This document shows, in pieces, positions 33,817-52,959 of a stretch of DNA of 64,000 bases. A program made the translations under genes and the position numbers. Below the pieces are notes generated by a model. It worked only from the letters and a program-made list of their open reading frames with translations. It was not told the DNA's origin and ran no database searches. The stretch covers positions 105,161,278-105,225,277 of the forward strand of contig JAUPFV010000003.1 of assembly GCA_036936605.1 (NCBI GenBank), given 5' to 3'. The DNA is from Limnanthes douglasii subsp. nivea. Taxonomy: Eukaryota; Streptophyta; Magnoliopsida; Brassicales; Limnanthaceae. Within the stretch, counting starts at the first letter, position 1. Each line of letters starts with the position of its first letter.

Positions 33817-36003
33817 GTATTATTATTGAACATAATGAGTAGGTTAGTATTTCAATGAATTAATATTAAATTTATATTGAGTTCGAAAATAAAATATATT
33901 TCTGAAATATATTAGTACTATTAGGTTGAATGACCAAAGAGCTATGGACGAATCTAATTTTAAAAAAATATATTTATATTTAATTAACTTAATTATTTAA
34001 AAAACATAATAAAATGTATATACATGTTTTAGTAATTATAAATATATTTCAATATTTGATCACTTTAAATTGTACCATAATAATTATTATTATTTTATAA
34101 TAAACATCTAATCTTGATTTTTCTATTATCATTTCATATTTTATATATAAATTATATTAATTTTTTAAAATTATATTAATTGATTTTCAAATACTCATAT
34201 TATATTATAGTACAACATACAATTTTGGTTCGTTAATAAAGTTGTAAACTTCTGATGAAAGATGTAGGTCTCGTGAGCAACAGAAAGAATTGTTCAACAT
34301 ATTTTGTATTGAGCAGGATTAGGGCTTACTGGTAATTTAAAAAAATAAATAAACAATAAACAAATAATAGTCCCCTAAAACGGTTTAGTTTCGGTTTCAA
34401 TTTTTTGTAATATTTCCAAACAAGAGGCTTGCTCTTGATATTTTCTTCAATTGAAACCCCTAAAACGGTGCCACGTAGATAAACAATAGTAAAAATAGAA
34501 GGAGCTAAATGTTAAAAAATATGAAAAAACAAGGTATAGTTTCTATAAGATAATGAACAAAAGAAACCGAGTAGTGGCCACGAGTCATCTCAACAAATTA
34601 TTAATAATAATAATAAGTCATCTCTTCTTCAATGGTGGAGAGTTGACAAGGATCTTGACCCCTTTTTACTACTATTATAAAATTACTATATTATTATTAT
34701 ATCAGTATTTCTTTCAGCCCCACCTATGACATAATTGTTCTCAATTTATCCCAGAAATTTTGAACACTTCATATCTTTTAATTCCTTGTCATTTTGTGTT
34801 TCTATTTTTTTTATGTTAAACCATTATTCTATTCCTTTATTGGTCTGTTCACTGATATTATTATTTATTTATTTAAACAATACCATATTGTGGTATCAAT
34901 AATACAAAAGTGTTCTAATTTTAGGTCAAAAAGATAATAAAAGACAACCACTCTTTTGTTTTTTAGTGAAAATGGATAAACAAAAATTATGGGTAAAAAA
35001 AATTAATGAAAAGGAAAAAAAATGGTTAATGTCAAGTTGTGAAATTCAATTATTATTTTGGATATTTTTAAGATAGGGAATAAAGCTGTGTAAAGTAATA
35101 AAAGAATTTAGAAAAATCTTAGTAGTTCTTTTGTTTCAGTCTTTTGTTATCAGAAACAAAATGCAAGTGCTTAGCAATACCTCATAGTTGCATCATAAAG
35201 GATAGAAATAAATAAATGGAATTGGAGTTTTATGGATTTAAGGGAGAGAGAGAGCACTGTGGACTTTTCATGTGTACTAATTAGGGTTTCATGATGGTTT
35301 ATCTGAGGAAGATAAACAAATTGGACCTACTTGTTTTCTTTTTTACTCTTTTCTGCATTTCTCATCATTGGTGTTTAAAGCTAACTTGTGTATCTGGTCT
35401 CGCACACATTATCAAATATGTAAGACGGTAGGTTTACTCATTACTTTCTCTCCAGTTGCCGAAAACCAGAATTTGGCGATAATAGCATTACACAAACAAT
35501 AAACATACAACAATCTTTTAAATATTTGTTGATTCAAAAGTTCTAATCCAAACTTTTTATCCGAGGATATGTTTATTTGTTGTACCGAATTCCCAGTTGT
35601 ATAACCACAGAATCTTAGTTTTGGAACAGGATAACTTTGGATTTATATAAAAGTAGACAAATAGATATTAAATCTGGGCGCAGTTAATTTACTTGGTAAA
35701 TATATCACGGCCGAAAAGCAAGTTCAATGGAGAATTTAAACTTATTTTCTGCTAAAGATCATTCACAAGCTATATAGATATAAGCATTAAGCCTACTGGG
35801 GTGTATATAAATTAGTTTTCAGATACAAAAAAGGTGGTATTTCGCTGGAGTCGATGTATAATAAAATTTAAAAGAAAAAGCCCGATAGTTTTACTCGACC
35901 TGAGAACCCCCCAAGGAATTTTGTATAACTGATGGGGAAATCTGATTTTCAAACTAAAAGCCCACGGCAAGAAAGAGGTGCATTTTGTACCATTGTTCCA
36001 TTG

Positions 36004-44177
<8,174 letters not shown>

Positions 44178-44651
44178 TGTCACCGAAATTCAATTCAACG
44201 AAATTGGGAGTCGGAGGGATACGAGACCGGAAGAATGTGAGGGTTACACAGCAACAACACCGATCCCGATAAGACTGTGATCACTGACTTGTTTGCATAA
44301 GCGTTAGAGATCAGAGGGGACTGAAGCCTAAAATAGTTTTGACCTTGAAGTTGACCATATGAAGTTGCAAAAAGACGATTTGGGGCCTCATAAAGATGGA
44401 CCACTTTGTCCATTGGGCCTATGTTAGTTACTCGCCGGTAGGGATGTCCGGGTATAAAAAACAAGTAACGTTCGGTTCGATGGCACGAGGGCGGTTTTGG
44501 TTAGAGATGACAATTTGCCGCGATAGGTGCGCTAAACTCGTAATTCGTAATAATATTTTCCGAATCTGTCGGGTTTTGGTCATAGGTTCAAGTGCCGACG
44601 CCAGCAATGACGAAGGGTCAAAATATTGTGGCCATACGGGAGTTATTCGGT
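44178..44651 (-). promoter_or_regulatory. SEC23 upstream region
   Basis: Only 474 bp separate the SEC23 ATG from the MULE target duplication. No TATA box is seen on the minus strand. A TGGGCC word (plus strand 44414-44419) and a nearby GGGGCC (44383-44388) resemble the site II/GGCCCA elements common in plant housekeeping promoters. The core promoter and 5' untranslated region are therefore squeezed into, or cut by, the transposon insertion. Confidence 0.5.
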
Positions 44652-44660
44652 TTATCAATA

Positions 44661-45110
44661 GAGAAAAGTACCCTAAATACCTTCTCAACTATCAAATATC
44701 AAGATGGTATCCGTTTTTGGACTAGTTTCATAAACTACCTAAAGCCACATTTTGGACAATTATACCCTCTAGGGTATAAAAGGGGTTGTTTTTGTTGAAA
44801 CCCCTTTTTTCACCTTCTAATCAGACTTTTGGGTTCCAATTCCCCCCACTTTCACATTTCTAAATTTGTGGAGAGAGAAACACGTTTTACGAGAGCGAAA
44901 CCAAAAGTCATTTTTGAAACTCACGTAACCGGCGATATCAATCCCCTCTGTTCCGATATTCCTGACAACCACCGGCGAACCACCGGCGACCAGGAAGAAA
45001 CCTCCTCCGATAGTACTGAAACCCACCGGTGAACCACCGACGGAAACTAACCACTGTTTACATCTCCGTTCCGAAATTACGGACACGCACCGGCGAACCA
45101 CCGCCGAGAA
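44661..45110 (+). repeat. MULE left terminal inverted repeat and 5' leader
   Basis: It starts GAGAAAAGTACCC at the target duplication. It holds TATAAAAG (44775-44782), then a leader in which CCACCGGCGA-type words are repeated several times (about 44930-45180). Parts match the reverse complement of 56220-56663, but only moderately. It would act both as transposase target and as promoter of the protease gene. Confidence 0.7.
44775..44782 (+). promoter_or_regulatory. TATA box in the left MULE end
   Basis: TATAAAAG in the context TAGGGTATAAAAGGGG, about 990 bp before the protease ATG. A 5' untranslated exon and intron fit the space: donor CAG|GTATGT at 45230/45231 and acceptor GACAG at 45760. 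Confidence 0.6.
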
Positions 45111-45766
45111 CTAACCTTTGAAGCAACCACTGTCTCTATCTCTGGTTCGATATTTGGAACCACCACCGGCGAGCATCCATCTGCAACCAAGTTTCAGTCG
45201 AACGGAACAGTCGCGTTCGAACCAAACCAGGTATGTTTCTCTGGTTCGATGTGTAGGTTTTTTTACATTGTCGGTCGATGGCTGTAAGACGTCTAATACT
45301 CCGGTAGTCAGTAAGGTTATTTCTTACTGTTGCTCGACCGGACGACGTCACGTGGTAGTTGTATTGGTAGTGAGGATGGTGTTGTTGATAGCATTGTGAG
45401 GCTGATGTTTTAAGCATTGCGATTTTGCGTAGGGTTCTGCCATATCTAGCAATATGGGCTATATTATCTATCAGTATATAGTTTACCTGCCCGAGCCATC
45501 GATTCGGACCTGGCATGGTTTAATCGTTAACGTGTTTAGGGATGCTGTTCCAAATGTTGTGAGCGTATGTAGGTATCGTCATACATCTAGCAATGTATAT
45601 TGTAACTACTATCAGGGTCTGATAGTAGTTTACATGTAAGACAGCACGTCTAGGGGATAAGTATAAGTTTCAGGGTCTTCACAATGCAGTGGCTGCTTAG
45701 TATTATTGCACCTTGTTACCATGTAAATTACTAACTAGCTTATTATGTGAAAGTTGACAGGTTAAA

Positions 45767-48700
45767 ATGACAGGAGTATTCTACCGCTCGGGATTGGTTG
45801 GCATAATCAATGTCTTGAGACGGGATATAATCAAAGCTGAACACATCGAGGCTGCTCGCGGAACCCCTTTCTACACCTTCCTCAAAACCTCGTACGACTT
45901 GAGGAACGAAACTCTGAAGCTTAAAAAGTTCCACCACTTGATCGAGGCGATCTGTGGTTTATACGACGTCAGATGGAAGGCTTTCAAGATTGGACAAAAG
46001 CGTGTAAGGCTGACCAAGAAAGACGTTCAGGCGATCTTTGGCCTGATACACGGTAACGAAGAGATGCCGATGAGCAAATCAGGTGGATTTATCGCTCGGT
46101 ACGCCGATGGAGCAGAGCTAGATTCGACTTTGATGAAGAAATATTTTTTGAGTCCAAGGACGAGGAGAAGCGGGCCAACGAACGACAAATCAGTTTCAAA
46201 CGCGTTAATAAAGGTAAATAGATTATGTTTGAATGTAGTTGTTTTGTAGTTCGTACTGCAGGCTGTGCTGGTTGATGAAATCCAGGTACATGTTCACATC
46301 ACTATAAATAGATTGCTAGAAATAGCAATCTATGAACACTAAGATATCAGAAATATTGTAACTATAAAAGAACAGAACATGTAGAACTAATTTATAAGAT
46401 GTAAACATAGATAGCAAGATGGAATGGACTAAATATCAGACGGTACCAGCATAGATAGCAATGTAGCCAGGGATAGATATCAGAGTATGTAACAAATGTA
46501 AGTAATGTTAAATACGCAACAGAAAACAAAGCCTGATGTATGCATATCTGTAAAGTATCGGCGTAGAATAGATTGGATATCAGAGGGTAGAAGCATAGAT
46601 AGCAATGTAAACATGTATAAATATCAGAGTATGTTTACAAACAAGTATGGTATGTATGCAATCATATCTATCAAATGTCTTATTAGTTGTGGATGCCTTT
46701 AATTGTTCTTTCTGTATTGTTGTTATGATTTTGGATGTTTTTGTAGGAAGCAATCGAGAAAGCAGTTAGAGAATGAGGGGAGGATGAAGCGAGGGATGTG
46801 GCTAGGCTACTGATACTTTTCATATGCTCGACACTGTTCTTTTCAGTGTCGGGCGATGTAATCGGGTGGACAACAATCTTCTACGTGGAGAATCTTGACA
46901 AGATAAACGACTATGACTGGTCTGGAGCCATCTTGGATAAGCTTCACAAATCGCTGGACAAATGTATTAAGGCCGGGCATCCTTCAAAGATATCGGATGC
47001 GTTGCTCTGCTTTTTGTAAGTATAGTGTGTCATGATCAGCATGTCTGTTAGGAAAATGTTTTTTTTAATGGTTAGTTATGTTCTGTGCAGCCGTTTCTTA
47101 TGGAACATATTTCTATAAATGTCGACATACCAAGGCCTTACATAATACCTAGATGTTACAAGTGGTGGGGGCTAGAGGGCAAGGAGTCTACATTTGAAAT
47201 GATCCAGATGGTCGGTGAGCTCAGGGACGACGAGGTATGTTGTGGTATAGTAGAAATATCGTAGTAGCATAATACACATATCAGTTATGATTAAAATATT
47301 TTGCTGCTAAATGAATATTATACTGTATCTCCTAGGTTGTCGGCGGGGAGTTGGTGTTTACAGCATCGGAATGTTTTGTTTATGGAGTAAATGATTCGCG
47401 GATAAGGTGGGAAGGGGCTGGTGAACCAAGCGAAGAGAGGAGTAGGAAAAGAAAGAAATCTGTTGCAAACAGAAGTTCAATAAGGAAGGAAGATGACGGA
47501 GCTGGTAGTAAGAAGATAAGAAGTTCGATGATTGAGGTTGAAGATGATGTTACGTTGGGGGAGTTCATTGTGGAGAGGAAGGCAAGAGTTGGTAAAAACA
47601 AAGGGGAGAGGTTGAAGAACCGGAAAAAACGTAGGTCGAGTATGATTCCTAGTTTTGGAGTGCTGTCGCAGTCGGTACTGCGCGACAGCAAAAAACTGAA
47701 AAAAAGAAGCCGGTTGCGCCGGTTGAAAGTTGAGAACAAGAGGCTTAAAACATGCCTTAATGAAAGAAACGAAGAGGTTAGTGCTAGCATGTTTTCTAAG
47801 TACTACTAACATCTGTATGTTTGTTAAAATGAAGTTGTCTATCAATGAAGTATTCTGTAACTATCATTGTTAAAAATAATGTAACAATTTCGTATGATCG
47901 TTTGAATCAGGTTGAAAAGTTGAAGAAAGATTTGGAGGACCTTAAACAAAAGCTGGAGCTGGCAGGTGAAATAATGGATGGTGAGGAGCAACAACTGATG
48001 TTGACCTTGTCCACGCCATTTTGCCGCGTTGATGAGGAAGTTACTGAAACCGTAGATGCACGCGTTGGTGAGAAGGTGGTTAAGGAAACACTGGTTTACA
48101 AAAGATCTCGGAGGCCTGTAGTAGATGAAACAGAAAAATCAACGGAAGAAGAGGGCTTTGATGGGGAGGATAAAACAGAAGAACGACAGGAGCTTGACAA
48201 AGCTAAGCAAAAAGAAAGGGACGAATCGGAGGAGGATAAAGAAGAAGTTGACGGAGGTGGTGTTCAATCCGAAACACGTGTTGAACCAATGGAAGAAAGT
48301 ACTACACAGGATGTTGTTGCTGTTGATGTGTCATGGAAGCCGAAAGGGACTACAACAAGTGGTTGTGACGCTGGTAATGGGAAACGGGATGTGGCAGAAG
48401 AATTACCACCCCTAACTCATGCTGCCGGTGCGCAGAATGTAGTTTTGGTACCTGCACAGGGGCTTGGAGTTGGAAACAACGAGGTTGAACAACAGCAACT
48501 GGTGGTGGACAGAAATGATCTGTTGGACGAAGTATCCAACGAACGAACGAAAACAATGGAACGACAGTTGGAGGAGTCGCCAAAAACCGTCGATGAAGGA
48601 AAGAAGGCAGCGATAGGTGAGGACAAAGGAGAAGATGACATAGTAGTAGCAACTACATTGTTGGAGATAGCAGCAACCGAACTACAGGTTCCAGAACATG

Positions 48701-50477
48701 TCTCTCACAATGTAAGTGGATGTTAAAGTTGTATTTGAATATCATACATGATTGATAGTTAATCTCGCAATTAATGGTTTCCAATCGTATGTTTTTAGGA
48801 AGTCGAAACAGCGGAGCCTGAAGACACACGACACTCTAGCTTAGTTCTATTCACTGGCACCGGAACAGCAGCAAAGTGCGAACAGCTATCGCAAGCTGTG
48901 TCTCCATTAAAGGTGATAGAAATTTCCGACAGAGGAAATCAATCCGCAGAGAAGATTGAAAAAGTGTCACAGGTTGAGCCATCTTCGTACGCAACACCAG
49001 AACAACAGAAAGCAGCATCGAAGGGTCTTATTGTCAAGTCGGTTACACCATTGGCTGACGATAGCTTCGTAGACTGCACCCAATCATTTTATGCTGAAGT
49101 TGACAAGGCTGTTGAAACTTCAAACGAGAAGAGACGTACACTCGAATCCATCGAGGAAGAACAAACGGACGTTGAGGTAAGTAGATATTTGGTATTCTCG
49201 ATAAACATTTAAAAAGTATTGTTAACAGTTTACGACCATGCTGCTTTTTTTTAGGTACCCATTGATGACATGCCTGGGTTCAACTTACTTACTCCGACGC
49301 AGGTTCAACAACAGCAAACTGAAGTTGTAGCTTGGCCGTTCCCGACAAAGACAACGGAACTGATCGATGTAAGTGAGTACGAGAAAGTGCTGAAACTGAA
49401 ACAGGTAGAACAACAAGAGGATCCAGAAGTGTGGTACTTGCCAACAACAGAGTTCTCGTACAGGCTTTCCGTAAGTGTGACAGAGATAATGGAACTCCCT
49501 AACGAAACTCAAGTGGACTTCAAGGTATAAATCTATTTTGATGTATCTATCGTATGTTCCTTGTTAGTCTAGCAACGTGTCTATATACGTCTACCAATAT
49601 TAAATGAAGCATCTATCAGTGTGTCAATCATTGTGCTATTGGTTACTCAACTGACTTGGGATTGTAATTGTGTTCTGATAGGTAATAGATGCTTGGATAT
49701 ATAAGCTGTTAAAGGATTCAGATTTCAAAGTCCCTGTGAAAGGGTTTGATAATAAGTATTCATTTCATGTCCCAGCCATTCAAATAACTGGGATTGCAAC
49801 TGTAAGTTCCAAGGGGATTATTGGTTTTATATTAGGTACATCTACTTCCTGTATTAATGTCTTAAATTTACAGGGGACACTGGCTAAAAAGGGAGATATG
49901 TCTGCCATTGTGGACAATGTTTTTGAGACAATGCACCGCGACACATATGTTGCATTAGTCCCCCTATGTACTGTAAACACGGACGGCGTGAACCACTGGA
50001 CGCTCCTGGTCATAGACATGGAGAACGGGGCTGCTAGAAGCTACAACCCAATGTTGCCGTGGAGCAAATTCATTCCCGATAAGACGAGAAACACAGCCGA
50101 TGCTCTGGTAAGGAAACTAAATTCCAAGTAAAATATTTTGGATTGCATATCTAGCTATTTCGAACATTACATATAGCAAACAGTATAGTAATGCATATCA
50201 TTGGCTGCTACTATATCTATCAATGCAGCTGGCCTATTGCATGAAGAAGAAATATATACGGCATGTTAAAGGTGGGTACAAAATTAAGACGATGTTAGAC
50301 ATCCCACAACAAAAGAGGGACAGCTACGACTGCGGGGTTTTCGTTTGCAAATACGTAGAAGACATAATTACAAAAGGGTTTGTTGGACGGAAATATGGTG
50401 ATGAAATGCCGGCAGAAACAAGAGCTAAAATATTCAAACATTTCTTGAATGATCGTAACACAAACAAACGTTGGTAG
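45767..50477 (+). pseudogene. Ulp1/SENP-like (C48) cysteine protease gene of the MULE, 11 coding exons
   Basis: The exons are 45767-46213, 46262-46285, 46747-47015, 47091-47234, 47336-47776, 47911-48711, 48799-49176, 49255-49524, 49682-49801, 49874-50107 and 50229-50477. There are about 1,125 codons. The first exons resemble the N-terminal DUF1985-like region of plant MULE-borne Ulp1 proteins. The middle is long, acidic and repetitive. The protease is C-terminal: VNHWTLLVID (His), DCGVFVCKYVED (Cys) and PQQ (oxyanion Gln). At the Asp position, 17 residues after His, there is Asn (SYNPM). Ulp1-type enzymes remove SUMO-like tags. Exon 3 has an in-frame TGA (46774-46776) and is one base short of phase (269 instead of 270, T5 run at its end). 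All other internal exons are whole codons. This copy is probably broken, unless exon 3 is skipped. Confidence 0.8.
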
Positions 50478-51480
50478 TATGTAATTTATATTTTGGTACC
50501 CATTTGTAAAAGCACTTTTTACTGCATAGCCTCCAAAGCTATCAAAGAACCTGTGAAAGCACTTTTTACTTGATGCGGTCGACTGTGAAAAAGTTATCAA
50601 AGAACAGTTTGTGTAACTTAATCTATCTGACATAGCCTCCAAAGCTAGCAATCAGTAATACCTGAAATACCAGAGTATATAATACAAACTATCAGACAGT
50701 CTTATTACATCGCAAAATATGTAAACATATTTGTCAGACCAAATGTATATTGAAACGTATTTGTAATGACAGTTGTTTCAATCTCTAGCCACTGCCGAAA
50801 GCAACACGCCACCATCTTTACACAAAATCAATCTTAATAATGATCCACTGTTCGGAAAATTACAAGTAAACGCACTAGTTCACATAGCAAACTGGCATAC
50901 CTAAAATCGCACTATTATTGATAGTTATATATCTCCTATTTTTACATATAGGAGATGTCATAAAAAACTACCAATAATGCATATATAAGAAGAACTATCA
51001 ATGTTCACCAAATTGTCTATCTGGGGTTAAGGAAGGATCTATCTGGGGTTAAACAAGCAAATATCGTAGTGCGAAACATATCGTAATTTATAAAAATTTT
51101 GGTTACGAACCATAAAGTATAGTTTTAGATATCGTTCATAAAAAATAGACAGACCAAAAAGGTTTTAAATTTTTAATATAAATTATCTACCATTCAAAAT
51201 TACTCGCAAATATCATATAACAGGTTAGTGATGCACAAAATAAAAATATATGGACTGCACAACATGGTTATTGGTATATAAATGCAATTAATTTGTTGAA
51301 AGGACTCATAACCACACACATTACTCATTACTACATTAATGTGTTAAAACCATTGGTTAGATTGAACTTGAAAAGACAATGGGTAGATGAAGTAGAATGA
51401 TTACATTCATTTAATGAACGTGTGCCATTAAAGTTGTGAAAGAAAATATGGTTGCTTAAGGGGACTCAGCATTGGGTGCT
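50478..51480. repeat. MULE internal noncoding DNA with duplicated transposase segment
   Basis: After the protease stop comes a tandem word (AAGCACTTTTTACT..ATAGCCTCCAAAGCTA). At 50577-50813 there is a copy of 54059-54296, which covers most of the transposase intron and 43 bp of exon. The copies are roughly 85 percent alike by eye. The AGCAAACTGGCATACCTAAA word of the transposase leader also recurs at about 50887. The rest is AT-rich with no gene, up to the promoter of the small acidic gene. Confidence 0.7.
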
Positions 51481-51489
51481 GGGTTTTGC

Positions 51490-51498
51490 TATAAATAG
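51490..51498 (+). promoter_or_regulatory. TATA box of the acidic gene
   Basis: TATAAATAG in the context TTTTGCTATAAATAGAGGGT lies 104 bp before the ATG at 51594. Spacing and sequence are typical of plant TATA promoters (start about 30 bp downstream, leader about 70 bases). Confidence 0.7.
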
Positions 51499-51593
51499 AG
51501 GGTCATATGTCAACCTATTACTCACAAACTTACCTGCAAAGAAAAAAAAACCCAGAACCTCTACCCTAAGTTCAAACCACTGCTCCTCCAACC

Positions 51594-51989
51594 ATGGCTC
51601 CTTCATCACCCTTCTCCCCACACCAGTCCGGCGACGACGCCTGGTCCTTTGACCACTACGCATGTAACAAGGCATACAAGCGCACGACAACGTCGGAGTA
51701 CTCCTCTGACGAAGAAGATGATTGGTCGGTCTGGTCTGAGGACCAAGAAGACCCTTATGTATCCTGGGATTCTTGGTCCATGGACGACTGTTATCTTTCT
51801 GACGATGAAAAGCTGCCAAAAAGGAAAAGGTGTAAGAGCAGCAGCAAGTGGGAAGAAGAAGACGACGATGAAGATGAAGAGGCAGACGACGAGGCCTCTG
51901 ACGACGAAGAAGATGATGATGATGAAGAAGAAGAAGAAGAAGAAGAAGAAGAAGAGGACGAGGGCTCTGATGGAGACGACTCCGATTAG
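51594..51989 (+). CDS. small acidic protein, accessory gene of the MULE (unrecognised)
   Basis: Single exon, 131 codons, ATG in a strong plant context (AACCATGGCT). The N-terminal half is Ser/Trp/Asp-rich (SPFSPHQSGDDAWSFDHY, then EEDDWSVWSEDQEDPY). A short basic patch (KLPKRKRCK) near residues 77-85 could be a nuclear signal. From about residue 91 the protein is almost only Asp and Glu (a run of eleven Glu). Part of the acidic tail is coded by a GAA repeat (about 51926-51955). No homologue is known to me. Acidic tails occur in histone chaperones and DNA mimics, but that is analogy only. Its own TATA box and clean frame, while both neighbours carry lesions, argue that it is a real gene. It could also be a captured host gene. 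Confidence 0.6.
   Translation: MAPSSPFSPHQSGDDAWSFDHYACNKAYKRTTTSEYSSDEEDDWSVWSEDQEDPYVSWDSWSMDDCYLSDDEKLPKRKRCKSSSKWEEEDDDEDEEADDEASDDEEDDDDEEEEEEEEEEEDEGSDGDDSD
51926..51955 (+). repeat. (GAA)n trinucleotide repeat inside the acidic gene
   Basis: Ten or so GAA units code for the poly-Glu run. Slippage here would change the protein by whole residues and leave the frame open. Confidence 0.85.
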
Positions 51990-52959
51990 GTTAGAACATG
52001 GAGATGTAGTTTCATGGCCCTGTTGGTTTATATTTTGTTGTTTTTAACGTATGTTTATGCTTTTTTGTGGACTGTAACTTGCACCAACCCTGTGCAGTAG
52101 TGTTATTTTTTGACAGGGTTGGTGTATTTGGACTATCTGTAGCAGTCACTGTTTTTAATGTTAACGTTTGAATGAATTTTCCGTTCTATGGCTTATACTG
52201 GTATGATATGATATGATATGATATGTTGCAGTTGAGGAAAGCAGTTTTAACTGCAGTTATTTCACAAAATCGCATTGTATGAAAACTAACATATCAGAGG
52301 TATGAAAACATAAATTGATGTATCTGTCAGATGTAGAATCCACGATCTATCAATGTTTCATAGTTTGTCTATCATAGTACAACAGGTTGTATAGCAGTGT
52401 AGCTCTTAATAGATATCAGAGTCTGAACCAAACAGACAGGTTACATGTCAATGTTAAAAGTGTAAAAAAACATAAGTCGAAAGGTACCGTTAGATGGATG
52501 TACACCGAAATAAATGTAAGTAACATACTTTGATGTATCTGTTAGATGTAAAGGCATGTTAGATGGATTTATCTTTGAGATGAACATGGCAATTCTTTTA
52601 GGGGACTAAACATAAGTGGAAATACAAGAAGTGCTTATCTTTGAGATGAACATGGCATGAAAAATTTAAAGTACATGTATAACTAATGTGAGCAAAGCAT
52701 CAGATGGATGTAAACCGAAACAAAAAACATACTTTTGATGTATCTGTCAGATGCAATATCTAGAATCTATTAATGGTTAACAGAGTCGCTATCATAGTAT
52801 AACATCAAAGATAGCAATGTACACGGGAATAGATATCACAGGGGATTTGAAACAGAAATGGAACATGTAAATGTTAAAAGTGTACAAAACATAAGTCGAA
52901 AGATAAGGAGTGCTTATCTTTGATATGTAAAATGTTACAAAAAAGTAGGTTAATAATGT
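51990..52959. repeat. MULE internal noncoding DNA with about 200-bp repeats
   Basis: A (ATATG)n tract lies at 52204-52225. Between about 52290 and 52940 a unit recurs two to three times, with words such as TTGATGTATCTGTCAGATG, AACATAAGTCGAAAG, GTGCTTATCTTTGA and ATAGATATCA. Copies start near 52312, 52530 and 52734. It separates the 3' ends of the acidic gene and the transposase gene. No coding region is seen. Confidence 0.65.

Larger units (their letters stand above)
31741..36003. other. AT-rich intergenic region before SEC23's 3' end
   Basis: Roughly 4.3 kb, very AT-rich, with poly-A/poly-T runs. It contains a 37-bp tandem duplication (32511-32584) and a (TA)n tract (33775-33812). No coding region with a recognisable domain was found. 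The last part should contain the 3' untranslated region and polyadenylation site of SEC23, but no signal stands out. Confidence 0.5.

Noticed and set aside
46774..46776. TGA in protease exon 3 as selenocysteine
   Set aside because: Land plants lack the selenocysteine system and the codon is not at a catalytic position.
47380..48652. Several long antisense frames across the protease gene
   Set aside because: They are open only because the sense strand is Lys/Glu-rich; they cross sense splice sites and show no domain.
51649..52047. Second 132-codon frame overlapping the acidic gene
   Set aside because: It is the +1 shadow of the Asp/Glu codons (giving Lys/Met/Thr-rich sequence) and starts after the better ATG; it has no start context or promoter of its own.
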